NCBI RefSeq assembly: GCF_023806085.1
Contig: NZ_JAMSLX010000007.1
Coordinates: 124,001 to 188,000 of the forward strand
Direction of reading: 5' to 3'
Source: Hephaestia sp. MAHUQ-44
Lineage (GTDB): Bacteria; Pseudomonadota; Alphaproteobacteria; Sphingomonadales; Sphingomonadaceae
DNA: 64,000 nt
Part shown: positions 1 to 9,508 of the stretch, piece by piece
Position numbering within the stretch: the stretch's first letter is position 1
Layout: every line of letters begins with the position of its first letter
Notes under the pieces: generated by a model
What the model was told of the DNA's origin: nothing
Database searches by the model: none
Seen by the model: only the letters and a program-made list of their open reading frames with translations
Program-made: the position numbers and the translations under genes

Positions 1-1080
1 CAGCGCGCCGCCGAACAATCGCGCGCCGGCCGACGGCCGATTCTCGTCCGCCAGCACATTGCGTTGGCGCTGTATCAGCCGCTGGGCATATTCGATCGCG
101 CGCAGTTCGTCGGCGGCGTTGATGCGGATGTTCGAATCGGTGCCGGTCGCAAACGCGCCGCCTGCCGCGAGATAGCGGACGGCGGGGAAGATGCCGTCGC
201 CCAGATTGGCCTCGGTGACCGGGCACAGCCCCGCGACCGCGCCGCTCGCGGCGAGCGCGTCGCCTTCGGTATCGGTCAGGTGGGTCGCGTGGATGAGGCA
301 CCAGCACGCATCGACTCCCGCATTGGCGAGCAGCCATTCGACCGGTCGCGCGCCGGTCGCGGCGAGGCACGCTTCGACCTCCTTCACCTGCTCGGCGGCG
401 TGGATATGGATCGGGCCGTCGCCCGCGAGCGGCAGGATCGCGGCCAGTTCGTCGGCGGTCACCGCGCGCAGCGAATGCGGGGCGATGCCGATAATGACGT
501 CATCCGGCAGCAGCGCGCGCGACGCGTCGACCAGCCGCGCGAAGCCATCGATGTCGGACACGAACCGCCGTTGGCCCGGCGTCGGCGGCACGCCCCCGAA
601 ATCAGCGTGCGCGTAAAAGACCGGAAGCAAGGTCAATCCGACCCCCGTCTGGTCGGCGGCGGCGACAATGCTCGCGGCGGTCGCGGCGGGATCGGCATAA
701 CGGTGGCCATCGACATCGTTGTGGAGATAGTGAAACTCGCCGACGCGCGTGTAGCCGGTCTCAAGCATCTCGACATAAGCGAGCGCGGTGATCGCGGCGA
801 TGTCGTCGGGGGTCAGCCGGTCGAGAAAGGCGTACATCACGTCGCGCCAGCTCCAGAAATCGTCACCGGCGCGGCCGCGGCGTTCGGAAAGCCCCGCCAT
901 CCCCCGCTGGAAGCCATGGCTATGCACGTTGCACAGCCCCGGCACGCCGATCGCGTGCCGCACATCGCCGGGTTGCGCCGCGCCTACCTCGATCGACGCA
1001 ATCCGGCCGTGCTGCACGCCCACCCGCACGCCGGTCGCCCAGCCGTCGGGAAGCAGCGCCGTCTCGAACCATAGATGCAT
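1..1080 (-). CDS. hutF: Formimidoylglutamate deiminase HutF, 3' end outside window
   Basis: Converts N-formimino-L-glutamate to N-formyl-L-glutamate plus ammonia, the branch of histidine catabolism that feeds HutG. The 360 codons present are an open amidohydrolase-type frame: an N-terminal zinc-binding [10 protein letters not shown] motif around residue 52, an IHIHAAEQ motif in the middle, and GTDSN near the cut end. The family is about 450 residues, so roughly 90 C-terminal residues lie beyond the left edge. The ATG at 1080 is preceded by a GAGGG stretch. It is divergent from hutI and shares the operator at 1099-1114. The presence of hutG four genes away supports the deiminase/deformylase route rather than direct formiminoglutamase. 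Confidence 0.93.
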   Translation of the reverse strand, partial: MHLWFETALLPDGWATGVRVGVQHGRIASIEVGAAQPGDVRHAIGVPGLCNVHSHGFQRGMAGLSERRGRAGDDFWSWRDVMYAFLDRLTPDDIAAITALAYVEMLETGYTRVGEFHYLHNDVDGHRYADPAATAASIVAAADQTGVGLTLLPVFYAHADFGGVPPTPGQRRFVSDIDGFARLVDASRALLPDDVIIGIAPHSLRAVTADELAAILPLAGDGPIHIHAAEQVKEVEACLAATGARPVEWLLANAGVDACWCLIHATHLTDTEGDALAASGAVAGLCPVTEANLGDGIFPAVRYLAAGGAFATGTDSNIRINAADELRAIEYAQRLIQRQRNVLADENRPSAGARLFGGAL

Positions 1081-1098
1081 ACGCGTCGCCCTCGCCGA

Positions 1099-1114
1099 TT
1101 ATGTCTAGACATAA
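1099..1114. promoter_or_regulatory. HutC-type operator between hutF and hutI
   Basis: The 16-bp perfect palindrome TTATGTCTAGACATAA sits in the 60-bp gap between the divergent hutF and hutI start codons. Its core GTCTAGAC fits the GT-N-TA-N-AC consensus known for the HutC branch of GntR repressors. The repressor gene itself is not visible and may lie beyond hutF. That it binds HutC and is released by urocanate is inference from the family. Confidence 0.75.
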
Positions 1115-1140
1115 TAGCGCGGCGTGACGAGGATGGCGAC

Positions 1141-2337
1141 ATGGATCGCACGGTCGACCGACTCTGGCATCATGCGCGGCTCGCGACGATGGTCGGCGCG
1201 GGGCTGGGGGTGATCGAGAACGGCGCGATTGCCGCAAAAGACGGGCGTATCGTCTATGCCGGCGCGGCCGAGGGCGCGCCGTCCGACTCGATCGAGCGGA
1301 TCGATTGCGGCGGGCGCTGGATCACGCCCGGACTGGTCGATTGCCACACACACCTCGTCTACGCCGGCAACCGTGCGCCCGAATTCGAGCAGCGGCTCGA
1401 GGGCGCGTCCTATGAGGAGATCGCGCGCGCCGGCGGCGGGATCGCCTCGACGGTGCGGGCCACGCGCGCCGCCGACGAGGGCGCGCTGATTGCCGAGAGC
1501 CTGCCCCGGCTCGACGCGCTGATCGCCGAAGGCGTGACGACGATCGAGATCAAGTCGGGCTATGGCCTGTCGCTCGATGCCGAGATCAGGATGTTGCGCG
1601 CGGCGCGGGCGCTTGGGGGCCGGCGTGGGGTTCGCGTGGTGACCAGTTTCCTCGGCGCACATGCGGTTCCGCCCGGCACCGACGCCGACGCGTACCTCAC
1701 CGAGGTGTGCGATCGGATGATCCCCGCGATCGCCGAGGCAGGCCTCGCCGATGGGGTCGATGCCTTTTGCGAGACGATCGGCTTCACCCCTGCGCAAACC
1801 GAACGCGTGTTCGCAGCGGCGGCGGCGCACGGCCTGCCGGTCAAGCTCCACGCCGAACAACTCTCGAACAGCCACGGTGCCGCGCTCGCGGCGAAATACG
1901 GCGCGCTCTCGGCCGACCATCTCGAACATCTCGACGCCGCCGGGATCGCCGCGATGGCGGCAGCGGGGACGGTGGCGGTGCTGCTACCGGGCGCCTTCTA
2001 TTTCATGCGCGACTCGCACGTCCCGCCGATCGCGGGGCTGCGCGGTGCCGGCGTCGCCATCGCGCTCGCGACCGATTGCAACCCCGGCACGTCGCCGCTC
2101 ACCTCGTTGCTGCTGGCGATGAACATGGGCGCAACGCTGTTCCGGCTCACCGTTGCCGAATGTCTGCTCGGCGTGACGCGCGAGGGCGCTCGCGCGCTCG
2201 GCCTCGGCCACGAGATCGGCACGCTCGAGGCGGGCAAATCTTGCGATCTGGCGATCTGGGACGTCGAGACTCCTGCCGAGCTCGTCTACCGGATCGGGTT
2301 CAACCCGCTCCATCGCCGTGTCTGGAGAGGCCAATGA
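1141..2337 (+). CDS. hutI: Imidazolonepropionase HutI
   Basis: Hydrolyses 4-imidazolone-5-propionate to N-formimino-L-glutamate, the third step of histidine breakdown. The 398-residue protein has the usual family length and metal ligands: the [10 protein letters not shown] motif near residue 67, the VKLHAEQLS motif around 235, and ATDCNPG near 315. The ATG at 1141 is chosen because it has an upstream GAGG and gives the normal N-terminus; an in-frame ATG at 1075 would run through the operator. Its stop overlaps the hutH start (ATGA), so the two are probably translationally coupled. Confidence 0.96.
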   Translation: MDRTVDRLWHHARLATMVGAGLGVIENGAIAAKDGRIVYAGAAEGAPSDSIERIDCGGRWITPGLVDCHTHLVYAGNRAPEFEQRLEGASYEEIARAGGGIASTVRATRAADEGALIAESLPRLDALIAEGVTTIEIKSGYGLSLDAEIRMLRAARALGGRRGVRVVTSFLGAHAVPPGTDADAYLTEVCDRMIPAIAEAGLADGVDAFCETIGFTPAQTERVFAAAAAHGLPVKLHAEQLSNSHGAALAAKYGALSADHLEHLDAAGIAAMAAAGTVAVLLPGAFYFMRDSHVPPIAGLRGAGVAIALATDCNPGTSPLTSLLLAMNMGATLFRLTVAECLLGVTREGARALGLGHEIGTLEAGKSCDLAIWDVETPAELVYRIGFNPLHRRVWRGQ

Positions 2338-3857
2338 CGATCACGATCCGGCCCGGCGCGATGGCGCTCGCCGATTGGCGGGCGATCTATCGCGGTGCGG
2401 CGGTAATGCTCGATCGCGCGGCCGATGACTCCATTGCGGCGAGCGCGGCGGCGGTGGCGCGCATCCTTGCCCGGCACCAGCCGGTCTATGGCATCAACAC
2501 CGGGTTCGGAAAGCTCGCGAGCGTCAGGATCGGCGACGACGAACTCGAGATGCTCCAGCGCAATATCGTCCTCAGCCACGCCGCCGGGGTGGGCAATCCC
2601 ACCCCCGCGCCGGTGGTGCGGCTGATGCTCGCGCTCAAGCTCGCGAGCCTCGCGCAGGGTGCCTCAGGGGTGCGGCCGGTGACGATCGCGATGCTCGAAG
2701 CGATGCTTGCACAAGACCTGCTGCCGGTGGTTCCGGGCCAAGGCTCGGTCGGGGCGAGCGGCGATCTCGCGCCGCTCGCGCATATGGCCGCGGCGATGAT
2801 CGGCGTCGGTGAGATCATGCGCGGCGGGCAGACCGGCCCCGCCGCCGCGATGCTCGCCGAGGCCGGGCTCGTCCCGCTCACGCTCGGCCCCAAGGAAGGG
2901 CTCGCGCTGTTGAACGGCACGCAATTCTCCTGCGCCTTCGCGCTCGCCGGGTTGTTCGAGGCCGAGGCGTTGCTGCGCGCGGGGTTGGTGACCGGCGCGC
3001 TCTCGACCGAGGCGGCCAAGGGATCGGATACCCCGTTCGATCCGCGCATCCACGCGCTGCGCCGCCATCAGGGCCAGATCGAGACCGCGGCGGCGCTGCG
3101 CGGCCTGATGACGGGCTCGGCAATCCGCGCGAGCCATGCCGTCAACGACGAACGCGTGCAGGACCCGTATTGTCTGCGCTGCCAGCCGCAGGTGATGGGC
3201 GCATGCCTCGATCTGCTGCGGCAGGCAGCGGCGACGCTGGCGACCGAGGCCAATGGCGTCACCGATAATCCGCTGATCTTCGCCGACGCCGACGCGGCGC
3301 TGTCGGGTGGCAATTTCCACGCCGAGCCGGTCGCGTTCGCCGCCGATACGATCGCGCTCGCCTTGTGCGAGATCGGCAGCATCGCCGAGCGCCGGATCGC
3401 GATGCTGATCGATCCCGCTTTGTCGGGGCTCCCGGCGTTCCTCACGCCCCGGCCGGGGCTCAATTCGGGGTTTATGATCCCGCAGGTGACCGCCGCGGCA
3501 CTGGTGTCGGAGAACAAGCAGCGCGCCTATCCGGCCTCGGTCGATTCGATCCCGACCTCGGCCAATCAGGAGGATCATGTCTCGATGGCGGCGCACGCCA
3601 GCCGGCGGCTGCTCGCGATGGCGGACAATCTCGGCCATGTCCTCGGCATCGAATTGCTCGCCGCGGCGCAAGGCTGCGATTTCCACGCCCCGCTGACGTC
3701 GAGTGTAGCGCTTGAGGCGGCGCGCGCGCTGCTCCGCGCCGAGGTGCCGATGATGCACGACGATCACCATGTCGCGCCCGACATGGCCAGGGCGAACGCG
3801 CTGGTGCGATCGGAGCGGATTGCGGGCGTCGCCGCCGATCTGCCGGGGGTGGCGTGA
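2334..3857 (+). CDS. hutH: Histidine ammonia-lyase HutH
   Basis: Deaminates L-histidine to urocanate, the first step of the pathway. The 507-residue protein is full length. The Ala141-Ser142-Gly143 triplet within [14 protein letters not shown] is the one that cyclises to the MIO electrophile, and the [10 protein letters not shown] motif near residue 52 supplies the active-site tyrosine. The start overlaps the hutI stop and the hutG start overlaps its own stop, so the four rightward hut genes read as one tightly packed operon. Confidence 0.97.
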   Translation: MTITIRPGAMALADWRAIYRGAAVMLDRAADDSIAASAAAVARILARHQPVYGINTGFGKLASVRIGDDELEMLQRNIVLSHAAGVGNPTPAPVVRLMLALKLASLAQGASGVRPVTIAMLEAMLAQDLLPVVPGQGSVGASGDLAPLAHMAAAMIGVGEIMRGGQTGPAAAMLAEAGLVPLTLGPKEGLALLNGTQFSCAFALAGLFEAEALLRAGLVTGALSTEAAKGSDTPFDPRIHALRRHQGQIETAAALRGLMTGSAIRASHAVNDERVQDPYCLRCQPQVMGACLDLLRQAAATLATEANGVTDNPLIFADADAALSGGNFHAEPVAFAADTIALALCEIGSIAERRIAMLIDPALSGLPAFLTPRPGLNSGFMIPQVTAAALVSENKQRAYPASVDSIPTSANQEDHVSMAAHASRRLLAMADNLGHVLGIELLAAAQGCDFHAPLTSSVALEAARALLRAEVPMMHDDHHVAPDMARANALVRSERIAGVAADLPGVA

Positions 3858-4642
3858 GCGGCTGGCTCACCGTCGCACGCGGCGATGCGCCGCTGATCGT
3901 CAGCGTGCCGCACGCGGGCACCGACATCCCCGCGCCGCACGATACCGGGATGCGCTCGATCGCGCTGTCGCAGCGCGATGCCGATTGGCATGTCGACCGG
4001 CTCTATGCGTTCGCCCGCGATCTCGGTGCGACGATGATCCGCACGGCGGTGTCGCGCAGCGTGATCGACCTCAACCGCGATCCAAGCGGCGCGTCGCTCT
4101 ATCCCGGGCAGGCGACGACCGGGCTGTGCCCTATTACGACGTTCATGGGCGAGCCGCTGTACGAAGCAGGGGCCGAGCCCGATGACGCCACGATCGCGGC
4201 GCGGCGCGCGGCTTATTTCGATCCTTATCATGCCGCGCTCGCCGCCGAGATCGCGCGGCTGCGCGCCATGCACCCCCGCGTGGTATTGTACGATGCGCAT
4301 TCGATCGTCGGCGTGGTGCCACGGCTGTTTGCCGGGGTGCTGCCGCAGTTCAATATCGGCACCAATGATGGCGCGACGTGCGATCCGGCGTTGACGGCCG
4401 CCGTCGCCGCCGCCTGCCCCGAACCCAGGATCGTCAACGGCCGCTTCAAGGGCGGCTGGATCACCCGCCGTTACGGGCGCCCCAAAACCGGCGTTCACGC
4501 GATCCAGATGGAACTCGCGATCCGCGGCTATGCCGACGAAGCGGCGCCCGATCGCTGGGACGCCGATCGCGCCGCGCCGATGCAGCAAACGCTGCGTGCC
4601 GTACTCGGGGCGTGCCTCGATTTTGCGAAAGGACGCGCATGA
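3854..4642 (+). CDS. hutG: N-formylglutamate deformylase HutG
   Basis: Hydrolyses N-formyl-L-glutamate to glutamate and formate, the last step when HutF is used. The 262-residue protein begins with GTG overlapping the hutH stop (GTGA). It shows the family motif [10 protein letters not shown] near residue 17, [10 protein letters not shown] near 43, DLNRDPSG near 75 and YDAHSIVG near 145, consistent with the metal-dependent N-formylglutamate amidohydrolase fold. No upstream alternative start is needed. Confidence 0.95.
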   Translation: MSGWLTVARGDAPLIVSVPHAGTDIPAPHDTGMRSIALSQRDADWHVDRLYAFARDLGATMIRTAVSRSVIDLNRDPSGASLYPGQATTGLCPITTFMGEPLYEAGAEPDDATIAARRAAYFDPYHAALAAEIARLRAMHPRVVLYDAHSIVGVVPRLFAGVLPQFNIGTNDGATCDPALTAAVAAACPEPRIVNGRFKGGWITRRYGRPKTGVHAIQMELAIRGYADEAAPDRWDADRAAPMQQTLRAVLGACLDFAKGRA

Positions 4643-6288
4643 CCCGTCTCGACAACAGCCGCATCATCAAGGCCGCGCGTGGCACCGAGATAACGGCGAA
4701 AAGCTGGCTCACCGAGGCGCCCTTGCGGATGCTGATGAACAATCTCGACGCCGAGGTCGCGGAAAACCCGCACGAACTCGTGGTCTATGGCGGCATCGGC
4801 CGAGCCGCCCGCGATTGGGAGAGTTTCGACCGGATCGTCGCTGCGCTGCGCCGGCTCGAGGCCGATCAGACGCTGCTCGTCCAATCGGGCAAGCCGGTCG
4901 GCATTTTCCGCACGCATGAGAATGCGCCGCGCGTGCTGATCGCCAATTCCAACCTGGTGCCGCATTGGGCGACCTGGGCGCATTTCCAGCAGCTCGATCG
5001 TGCCGGGCTGATGATGTACGGCCAGATGACCGCGGGATCGTGGATCTATATCGGCTCGCAGGGCATCGTTCAGGGCACGTACGAGACCTTCGCCGAAGTT
5101 GCGCGGCGTCACTTTTCGGGGGACGCCTCGGGCAAATGGATACTGACCGCGGGGCTGGGTGGAATGGGCGGCGCACAGCCGCTCGCAGCGGTGATGGCGG
5201 GGTTCTCGTGCCTCGCGATCGACTGCCAGCCGAGCCGGATCGAGATGCGCTTGAAGACCGGCTATCTCGATCGCGCGGCGCGCACGCTCGACGAAGCGCT
5301 CGATATCGTCCGTAACGCCAGCACGCCGGTCTCGGTCGGCCTGCTCGGCAATGCCGCCGATATCTATCCCGAGTTGGTGAAGCGCGGTATCCACCCCGAC
5401 GTCGTCACCGACCAGACTTCGGCACACGATCCCGCCAACGGCTATCTGCCGCAGGGCTGGAGCCTCGATCGCTGGGCGCGAGAGCGTACGAGCAATCCCG
5501 ATGCGGTGACCAAAGCAGCCAAGGCATCGATGGCGGTGCAGGTCCGCGCGATGCTCGATTTCCACCATGCCGGCGTGCCGACCTTCGATTACGGCAACAA
5601 TATCCGTCAGATGGCAAAGGATGAGGGCGTCGCCGATGCCTTTGCTTTTCCCGGCTTCGTGCCCGCCTATATCCGCCCGCTATTCTGTCGCGGCGTGGGG
5701 CCGTTTCGCTGGGTCGCGCTCTCGGGCGATCCGCAAGATATCTACAAGACCGACGCCAGGGTGAAGGAACTGATCCCCGACGATCTGCACCTCCACCGCT
5801 GGCTCGACATGGCGCGCGAGCGGATTCACTTTCAGGGCTTGCCGGCGCGGATCTGCTGGGTGGGGCTCGGCGATCGCGACCGACTCGGCGTCGCGTTTAA
5901 TGAAATGGTGGCGAAAGGCGAGGTGAAGGCGCCGATCGTGATCGGCCGCGATCATCTCGATTCGGGGTCGGTCGCGAGCCCCAATCGCGAGACCGAGGCG
6001 ATGAAGGATGGCAGCGACGCGGTGTCCGATTGGCCGCTGCTCAACGCGCTGCTCAACACCGCCTCGGGCGCGACCTGGGTATCGTTTCACCACGGTGGCG
6101 GCGTCGGCATGGGCTATTCGCAGCACGCCGGGATGGTGATCGTCGCCGACGGCACGCCCGAAGCGGCCGCGCGTCTCAAGCGCGTGTTGTGGAACGATCC
6201 CGCCACCGGGGTGATGCGCCATGCCGATGCCGGCTATGACGAGGCGCTGCGCTGCGCCGACGAGCGGGGGCTCGATCTGGTGCGGTAA
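4639..6288 (+). CDS. hutU: Urocanate hydratase HutU
   Basis: Adds water to urocanate to give 4-imidazolone-5-propionate, using tightly bound NAD as an electrophile. The 549-residue protein is close to the usual 550-560. The [16 protein letters not shown] segment carries the cysteine conserved at the active site of the family, and [15 protein letters not shown] lies near the C-terminus. The ATG at 4639 overlaps the hutG stop and has an AAAGGA stretch upstream. It ends the hut operon and converges on motB with only a 21-bp gap and no obvious terminator. Confidence 0.97.
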   Translation: MTRLDNSRIIKAARGTEITAKSWLTEAPLRMLMNNLDAEVAENPHELVVYGGIGRAARDWESFDRIVAALRRLEADQTLLVQSGKPVGIFRTHENAPRVLIANSNLVPHWATWAHFQQLDRAGLMMYGQMTAGSWIYIGSQGIVQGTYETFAEVARRHFSGDASGKWILTAGLGGMGGAQPLAAVMAGFSCLAIDCQPSRIEMRLKTGYLDRAARTLDEALDIVRNASTPVSVGLLGNAADIYPELVKRGIHPDVVTDQTSAHDPANGYLPQGWSLDRWARERTSNPDAVTKAAKASMAVQVRAMLDFHHAGVPTFDYGNNIRQMAKDEGVADAFAFPGFVPAYIRPLFCRGVGPFRWVALSGDPQDIYKTDARVKELIPDDLHLHRWLDMARERIHFQGLPARICWVGLGDRDRLGVAFNEMVAKGEVKAPIVIGRDHLDSGSVASPNRETEAMKDGSDAVSDWPLLNALLNTASGATWVSFHHGGGVGMGYSQHAGMVIVADGTPEAAARLKRVLWNDPATGVMRHADAGYDEALRCADERGLDLVR

Positions 6289-6309
6289 GGGCGCCGGCTT
6301 GTGCTGGTG

Positions 6310-7224
6310 CTATTGCCCGAACGCGCCCCGGCGGTAGAGCAAGGTGATTGCGACGCGGCGGTTGCGCGGATCGGCGGCGTTGTCGGCGATCATCGGTTCG
6401 CGCTCGGCGACGCCTTCGATCCGCTCGAAGCGCGCCTCGCCCAGTCCGCCCGCTGCGAGCCGGCGGCGCACGGCTTCGGCGCGGCCCGATGAGAGCATCC
6501 AATTGTTCATGTTCGCCGGATTGCCATAAGCGAGACTATCGGTGTGGCCGCGGATCATGATCGGGTTCTGGCTCGGCTTGATCGCGTCGGCGACCAACCC
6601 GATCAATTTGTCGGCTTCGGGCTCGAGCGCGGTCGTGCCCAGCGCGAACATCGAATAATCGGCATCGTCGATCAGGTCGATCCGCATCCCGTCGCGGGTC
6701 CGCACGAACCGGATGTGCTTGGAGAGTTTGGACAGTTTGCCGTTGATCGCGATCTCGCTCATCACCTGGCGGCGCATCGCCTCGAAATTCTTGCGATCCT
6801 CGGCCGCCAATGCCTCGCGGCTCGTATTTTTGAGCGATCCCTCGCGGCCGCTGCCGGTATCGGGACCGCCGGCGGCGCTGAACGGCACCGTCAGCGCGCG
6901 CGTGCCCGTTTGCGACGCTTTGTGCTGGTAATTATCCCGATCGACGATCGATTCGCCGCCGAACAGCCCGTTCGAACCGGCGCTGTTCTCGCGCAGTTCG
7001 ACCAGCGTCGGCGCGAAATAATCGGCGATCGACTTGCGTTGCTTTTCGGTGGTCGCGCCGAGGATCCACAGCAGCAGGAAAAACGCCATCATCGCGGTCA
7101 CGAAATCGGCATAAGCGACCTTCCACGCGCCGCCGTGATGCCCGGCGCCATGGCCTTCGACATAGACTTTGCGGACGATGATCTTGGGCGGCTGGTTCGA
7201 GCCGTGCGGCGCGCGGGCGGCCAT
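6310..7224 (-). CDS. motB: Flagellar stator protein MotB
   Basis: Peptidoglycan-anchored half of the proton-driven stator. The 304-residue protein has a short basic N-terminus, a single membrane helix with the proton-accepting Asp40 in the motif AYADFVTAMMAFFLLLWIL, a plug/linker region, and a C-terminal OmpA-like domain (about 165-300) with the RGHTDS and LSSGRAEAVRRRL signatures. It follows motA on the same strand, separated by 129 bp that hold a large palindrome. The intact OmpA domain contrasts with the degenerate one in the second MotB-like gene at 18263. Confidence 0.96.
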   Translation of the reverse strand: MAARAPHGSNQPPKIIVRKVYVEGHGAGHHGGAWKVAYADFVTAMMAFFLLLWILGATTEKQRKSIADYFAPTLVELRENSAGSNGLFGGESIVDRDNYQHKASQTGTRALTVPFSAAGGPDTGSGREGSLKNTSREALAAEDRKNFEAMRRQVMSEIAINGKLSKLSKHIRFVRTRDGMRIDLIDDADYSMFALGTTALEPEADKLIGLVADAIKPSQNPIMIRGHTDSLAYGNPANMNNWMLSSGRAEAVRRRLAAGGLGEARFERIEGVAEREPMIADNAADPRNRRVAITLLYRRGAFGQ

Positions 7225-7252
7225 TTATTCGGCTCCCTGCCGTCGCAGGCCG

Positions 7253-7327
7253 CACCAGCCCACTCCCCCACCCGACCACCCACGATCGTACACTGAATGG
7301 GTGGTCGGATGGGGGAGTGGGCTGGTG
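7253..7327. repeat. Palindromic intergenic repeat, copy 1 (motA-motB gap)
   Basis: Two 30-bp arms (7253-7282 and 7298-7327) are complementary at 29 of 30 positions around a 15-base loop. The arms are related to the elements at 24423-24498 and 43974-44055, so this is a dispersed repeat. Here it lies inside a probable motA-motB transcript, where it would form a very stable hairpin between the two stator cistrons. Confidence 0.85.
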
Positions 7328-7353
7328 CCGCTATGGCGAAGCCATACCATCAA

Positions 7354-8217
7354 TCAACGCCCCCGCAGGCCGTCGAACACCTCGGCAAAGCCGGGCTGGT
7401 TGACGTTGGCGATGCCCGAGCGCGCGGCTTCGATCACCAGCGGTTGCGGGTGGCCGTGGAGCGAGGCGATGATGATCTGCTTGACGGTGTGGTAGATGGC
7501 GGCGTCGGCATCGATCACCTGTTGCAACCGCGTCGCGAGCGGGCCGACCAGCCCGTAGGCGAGCAGCACGCCGAGAAAGGTGCCGACCAGCGCCGAGCCG
7601 ATCATCGCGCCGAGGATCGCGGGCGGCTTGTCGATCGAGCCCATCGTCTTGACCACCCCCAGCACCGCGGCGACGATGCCCAGCGCGGGCAGCGCATCGG
7701 CGAGGCTCTGGAGCGAGGTTTGCGGCCGCTGAACGCTCTGGTGGTGCGTTTTGATCGCGTTATCCATCACCTCTTCGACCGCGTGGACGTCGAGCGTGCC
7801 CGACGACACGACGACCAGGCGGAGCGTGTCGGCGATCAGATTGACCAGCGTATGATCGGCGAGCAGCCGGGGGTATTCGGCGAAGATCGCGGAGGATTTG
7901 GGGTCTTCGACATGCGGTTCGAGCGCGATCGGCCCTTCCATCCGCAGCATCTTCATCAGCTTCGAGACGAGGAAGATCGTGTCGAGATAATCCTGCTTAT
8001 GGTATTTCGGCCCCTTGAACACCTTGGCGAGCCCGCCGCCGAGTGCCTTCAACTCCTTGCCCGAATTGCCGATGATGAGCGCGCCCGCGGCGGCGCCGCC
8101 GATGATGATCAGCTCGTGCGGGATCGCTTCCATGACGGGGCCGAGCGCACCACCGGTGAAGACGAAGCCGCCGAATACCATGACGAGAAGGACGACGAGG
8201 CCGATTGCAGGAAACAT
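7354..8217 (-). CDS. motA: Flagellar stator protein MotA
   Basis: Membrane half of the proton-conducting stator that pushes on FliG. The 287-residue protein has the normal MotA length: two N-terminal helices, a large cytoplasmic loop with KLMKMLRMEGPIALEPH around residue 90 (charged residues that meet FliG in the family), and two C-terminal helices including the ALPALGIVAAVLGVVKTMG segment near 178 and an ALVGTFLGVLLAYGLVGP stretch near 210. It is first in a motA-motB pair and has its own FliA-like promoter at 8262-8288. Confidence 0.96.
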   Translation of the reverse strand: MFPAIGLVVLLVMVFGGFVFTGGALGPVMEAIPHELIIIGGAAAGALIIGNSGKELKALGGGLAKVFKGPKYHKQDYLDTIFLVSKLMKMLRMEGPIALEPHVEDPKSSAIFAEYPRLLADHTLVNLIADTLRLVVVSSGTLDVHAVEEVMDNAIKTHHQSVQRPQTSLQSLADALPALGIVAAVLGVVKTMGSIDKPPAILGAMIGSALVGTFLGVLLAYGLVGPLATRLQQVIDADAAIYHTVKQIIIASLHGHPQPLVIEAARSGIANVNQPGFAEVFDGLRGR

Positions 8218-8261
8218 GGTGTTGCTTTTTTCCCCCTTGGGCTCACGCGCGCTTGCTTCAG

Positions 8262-8288
8262 ATAACGACCGCGACGCCCGAGGCTTGA
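8262..8288 (-). promoter_or_regulatory. Probable FliA (sigma-28) promoter of motAB
   Basis: On the minus strand TCAAGC is followed, at the same spacing as three other sites in this window, by GGTCGTTAT. The sites before flgM, the flagellin gene and fliD read CTAAA-N14-GGTCG. Here the first element is TCAA instead of TAAA. It lies 45 bp upstream of the motA start. The match to the family -10 (GCCGATAA) is partial, so the assignment relies on the shared pattern. Confidence 0.6.
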
Positions 8289-8326
8289 CCTCATTTTGTC
8301 GCTAATTGGTTACCGGCGCCGTAATT

Positions 8327-8594
8327 AGGTTCAGATTCATGGCCGGCAATGGCCGTGACGGAGCGGATTTTGGCGCAGGAGTAGGAGCGAGAAGGGAGCG
8401 ATGCAGTAGCATCGTGACCGACGAGGGACGCCCTTCCTGCACCAAAATCCGCCCGCCGCTACGCGGTTGCCCACAGCAGGCCGCTGGCTACGTTACTTGC
8501 TTGCGCGTAGCGTCGGCTACGCGTCTGCGCTGCGCTCCTTGCCAGCGGCCTGCTGTGCGCAATCACGACCGTTGCCGGCCATGAATCTGAACCT
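8327..8594. repeat. 268-bp nested-palindrome (three-way-junction) element
   Basis: This fills most of the 375-bp gene-free gap between flgL and motA. Terminal inverted repeats of 32 bp (8327-8358 and 8563-8594) match at 30 of 32 positions. Inside are two further arms: arm A (8363-8380 with 8435-8452, 17 of 18 paired) and arm B (8471-8488 with 8541-8558, 17 of 18 paired), the latter capped by a perfect 7-bp hairpin at 8505-8522. The overall shape is a cloverleaf with no coding capacity. It abuts the flgL stop codon. It resembles a non-autonomous mobile or structured repeat, but I do not recognise a named family. Confidence 0.8.
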
Positions 8595-9504
8595 ACTTGA
8601 TGTAATTGAACAGCGAGAGCTGGGTAAGCTGGGTGAAGGTCGCCTGCGTCGCCTGCAGAATCGTCATCGTCTTTTGCAACTCGGCGATCGCCGTCGTGAT
8701 ATCGGTATCCTCGATCGCCGAACGATCGATCTCGCGCGCATGGGCGGCATCGGCGGCGCGCGATTGTTCGAGGTCGAGCCGGGCGCCGCGCGCGCCGATC
8801 GAGGCGCGCACGCCGGTCAGATGATCGACCGATGCCTTGAAATCGCCCAGTGCTGTCGCGGCCGCGGCCCCCACGTCGCCACCGCTTTCGAGCGTGTCGG
8901 CGAGCGCGCCGATGATCGCGAACACATCGGTGGGCCCGCCCGCACCCTCGATCCCGCCGAACACGCGTTGGGCGCTGTCGGTGGGCTGGATCTGGACGGT
9001 GTCCGACACCGGGATCGCCATCGGATCGCCGGTACCGGCGAAGCTGACGCTGCCGTCGGTCGCGCGGGTGACGCCGGTCTGGGCCGAGCCCGCACCGAAC
9101 AGGGGCTGGCCGCGCGCATCGGTGGTATTGGCGAGGTTGACGAGATCGTCGAGGATCGCGCGCAATTGCACCGCGATCGCCTTGCGATCGGAATCCGAAA
9201 AAGTGTCGCTGCCCGCCTGCACGGCGAGTTCCTGCGCGCGCTGCACCTGATCGAGCACGCTGGCAAGCGTCGCGTCCGATTGCTGGAGCAAGGTCTGCGC
9301 AAGCTGGACGTTGGTCGCATAAGCGGTCGCGTCGGCGCCGGTCCGCGCGATTCCCTGCAAGCGCTGATAGGCGATGATATTGTCCGACGGCGCGGCATAT
9401 TTCCTGGTCGTCGAGATCTGCGCCTGCAGCGTGTCGGCATGCGCGGACAGCGTCGCCATTTGCGACGTCGAGCGATCGAAGAACAGACGGGTGCTGATCT
9501 GCAT
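8593..9504 (-). CDS. flgL: Hook-filament junction protein FlgL
   Basis: Second junction protein (HAP3) between hook and filament. The 303-residue protein has the flagellin-like N-terminal helix (STRLFFDRSTSQMATL onward) and a C-terminal helical domain with DLEQSRAADAAHAREIDRS, ending in LSLFNYIK. This ending lacks the usual final arginine of many homologues but fits the family. It lies 4 bp downstream of flgK, is last in the flgB-L block, and its stop codon touches the palindromic element. Confidence 0.92.
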   Translation of the reverse strand: MQISTRLFFDRSTSQMATLSAHADTLQAQISTTRKYAAPSDNIIAYQRLQGIARTGADATAYATNVQLAQTLLQQSDATLASVLDQVQRAQELAVQAGSDTFSDSDRKAIAVQLRAILDDLVNLANTTDARGQPLFGAGSAQTGVTRATDGSVSFAGTGDPMAIPVSDTVQIQPTDSAQRVFGGIEGAGGPTDVFAIIGALADTLESGGDVGAAAATALGDFKASVDHLTGVRASIGARGARLDLEQSRAADAAHAREIDRSAIEDTDITTAIAELQKTMTILQATQATFTQLTQLSLFNYIK

Positions 9505-9508
9505 GGGG

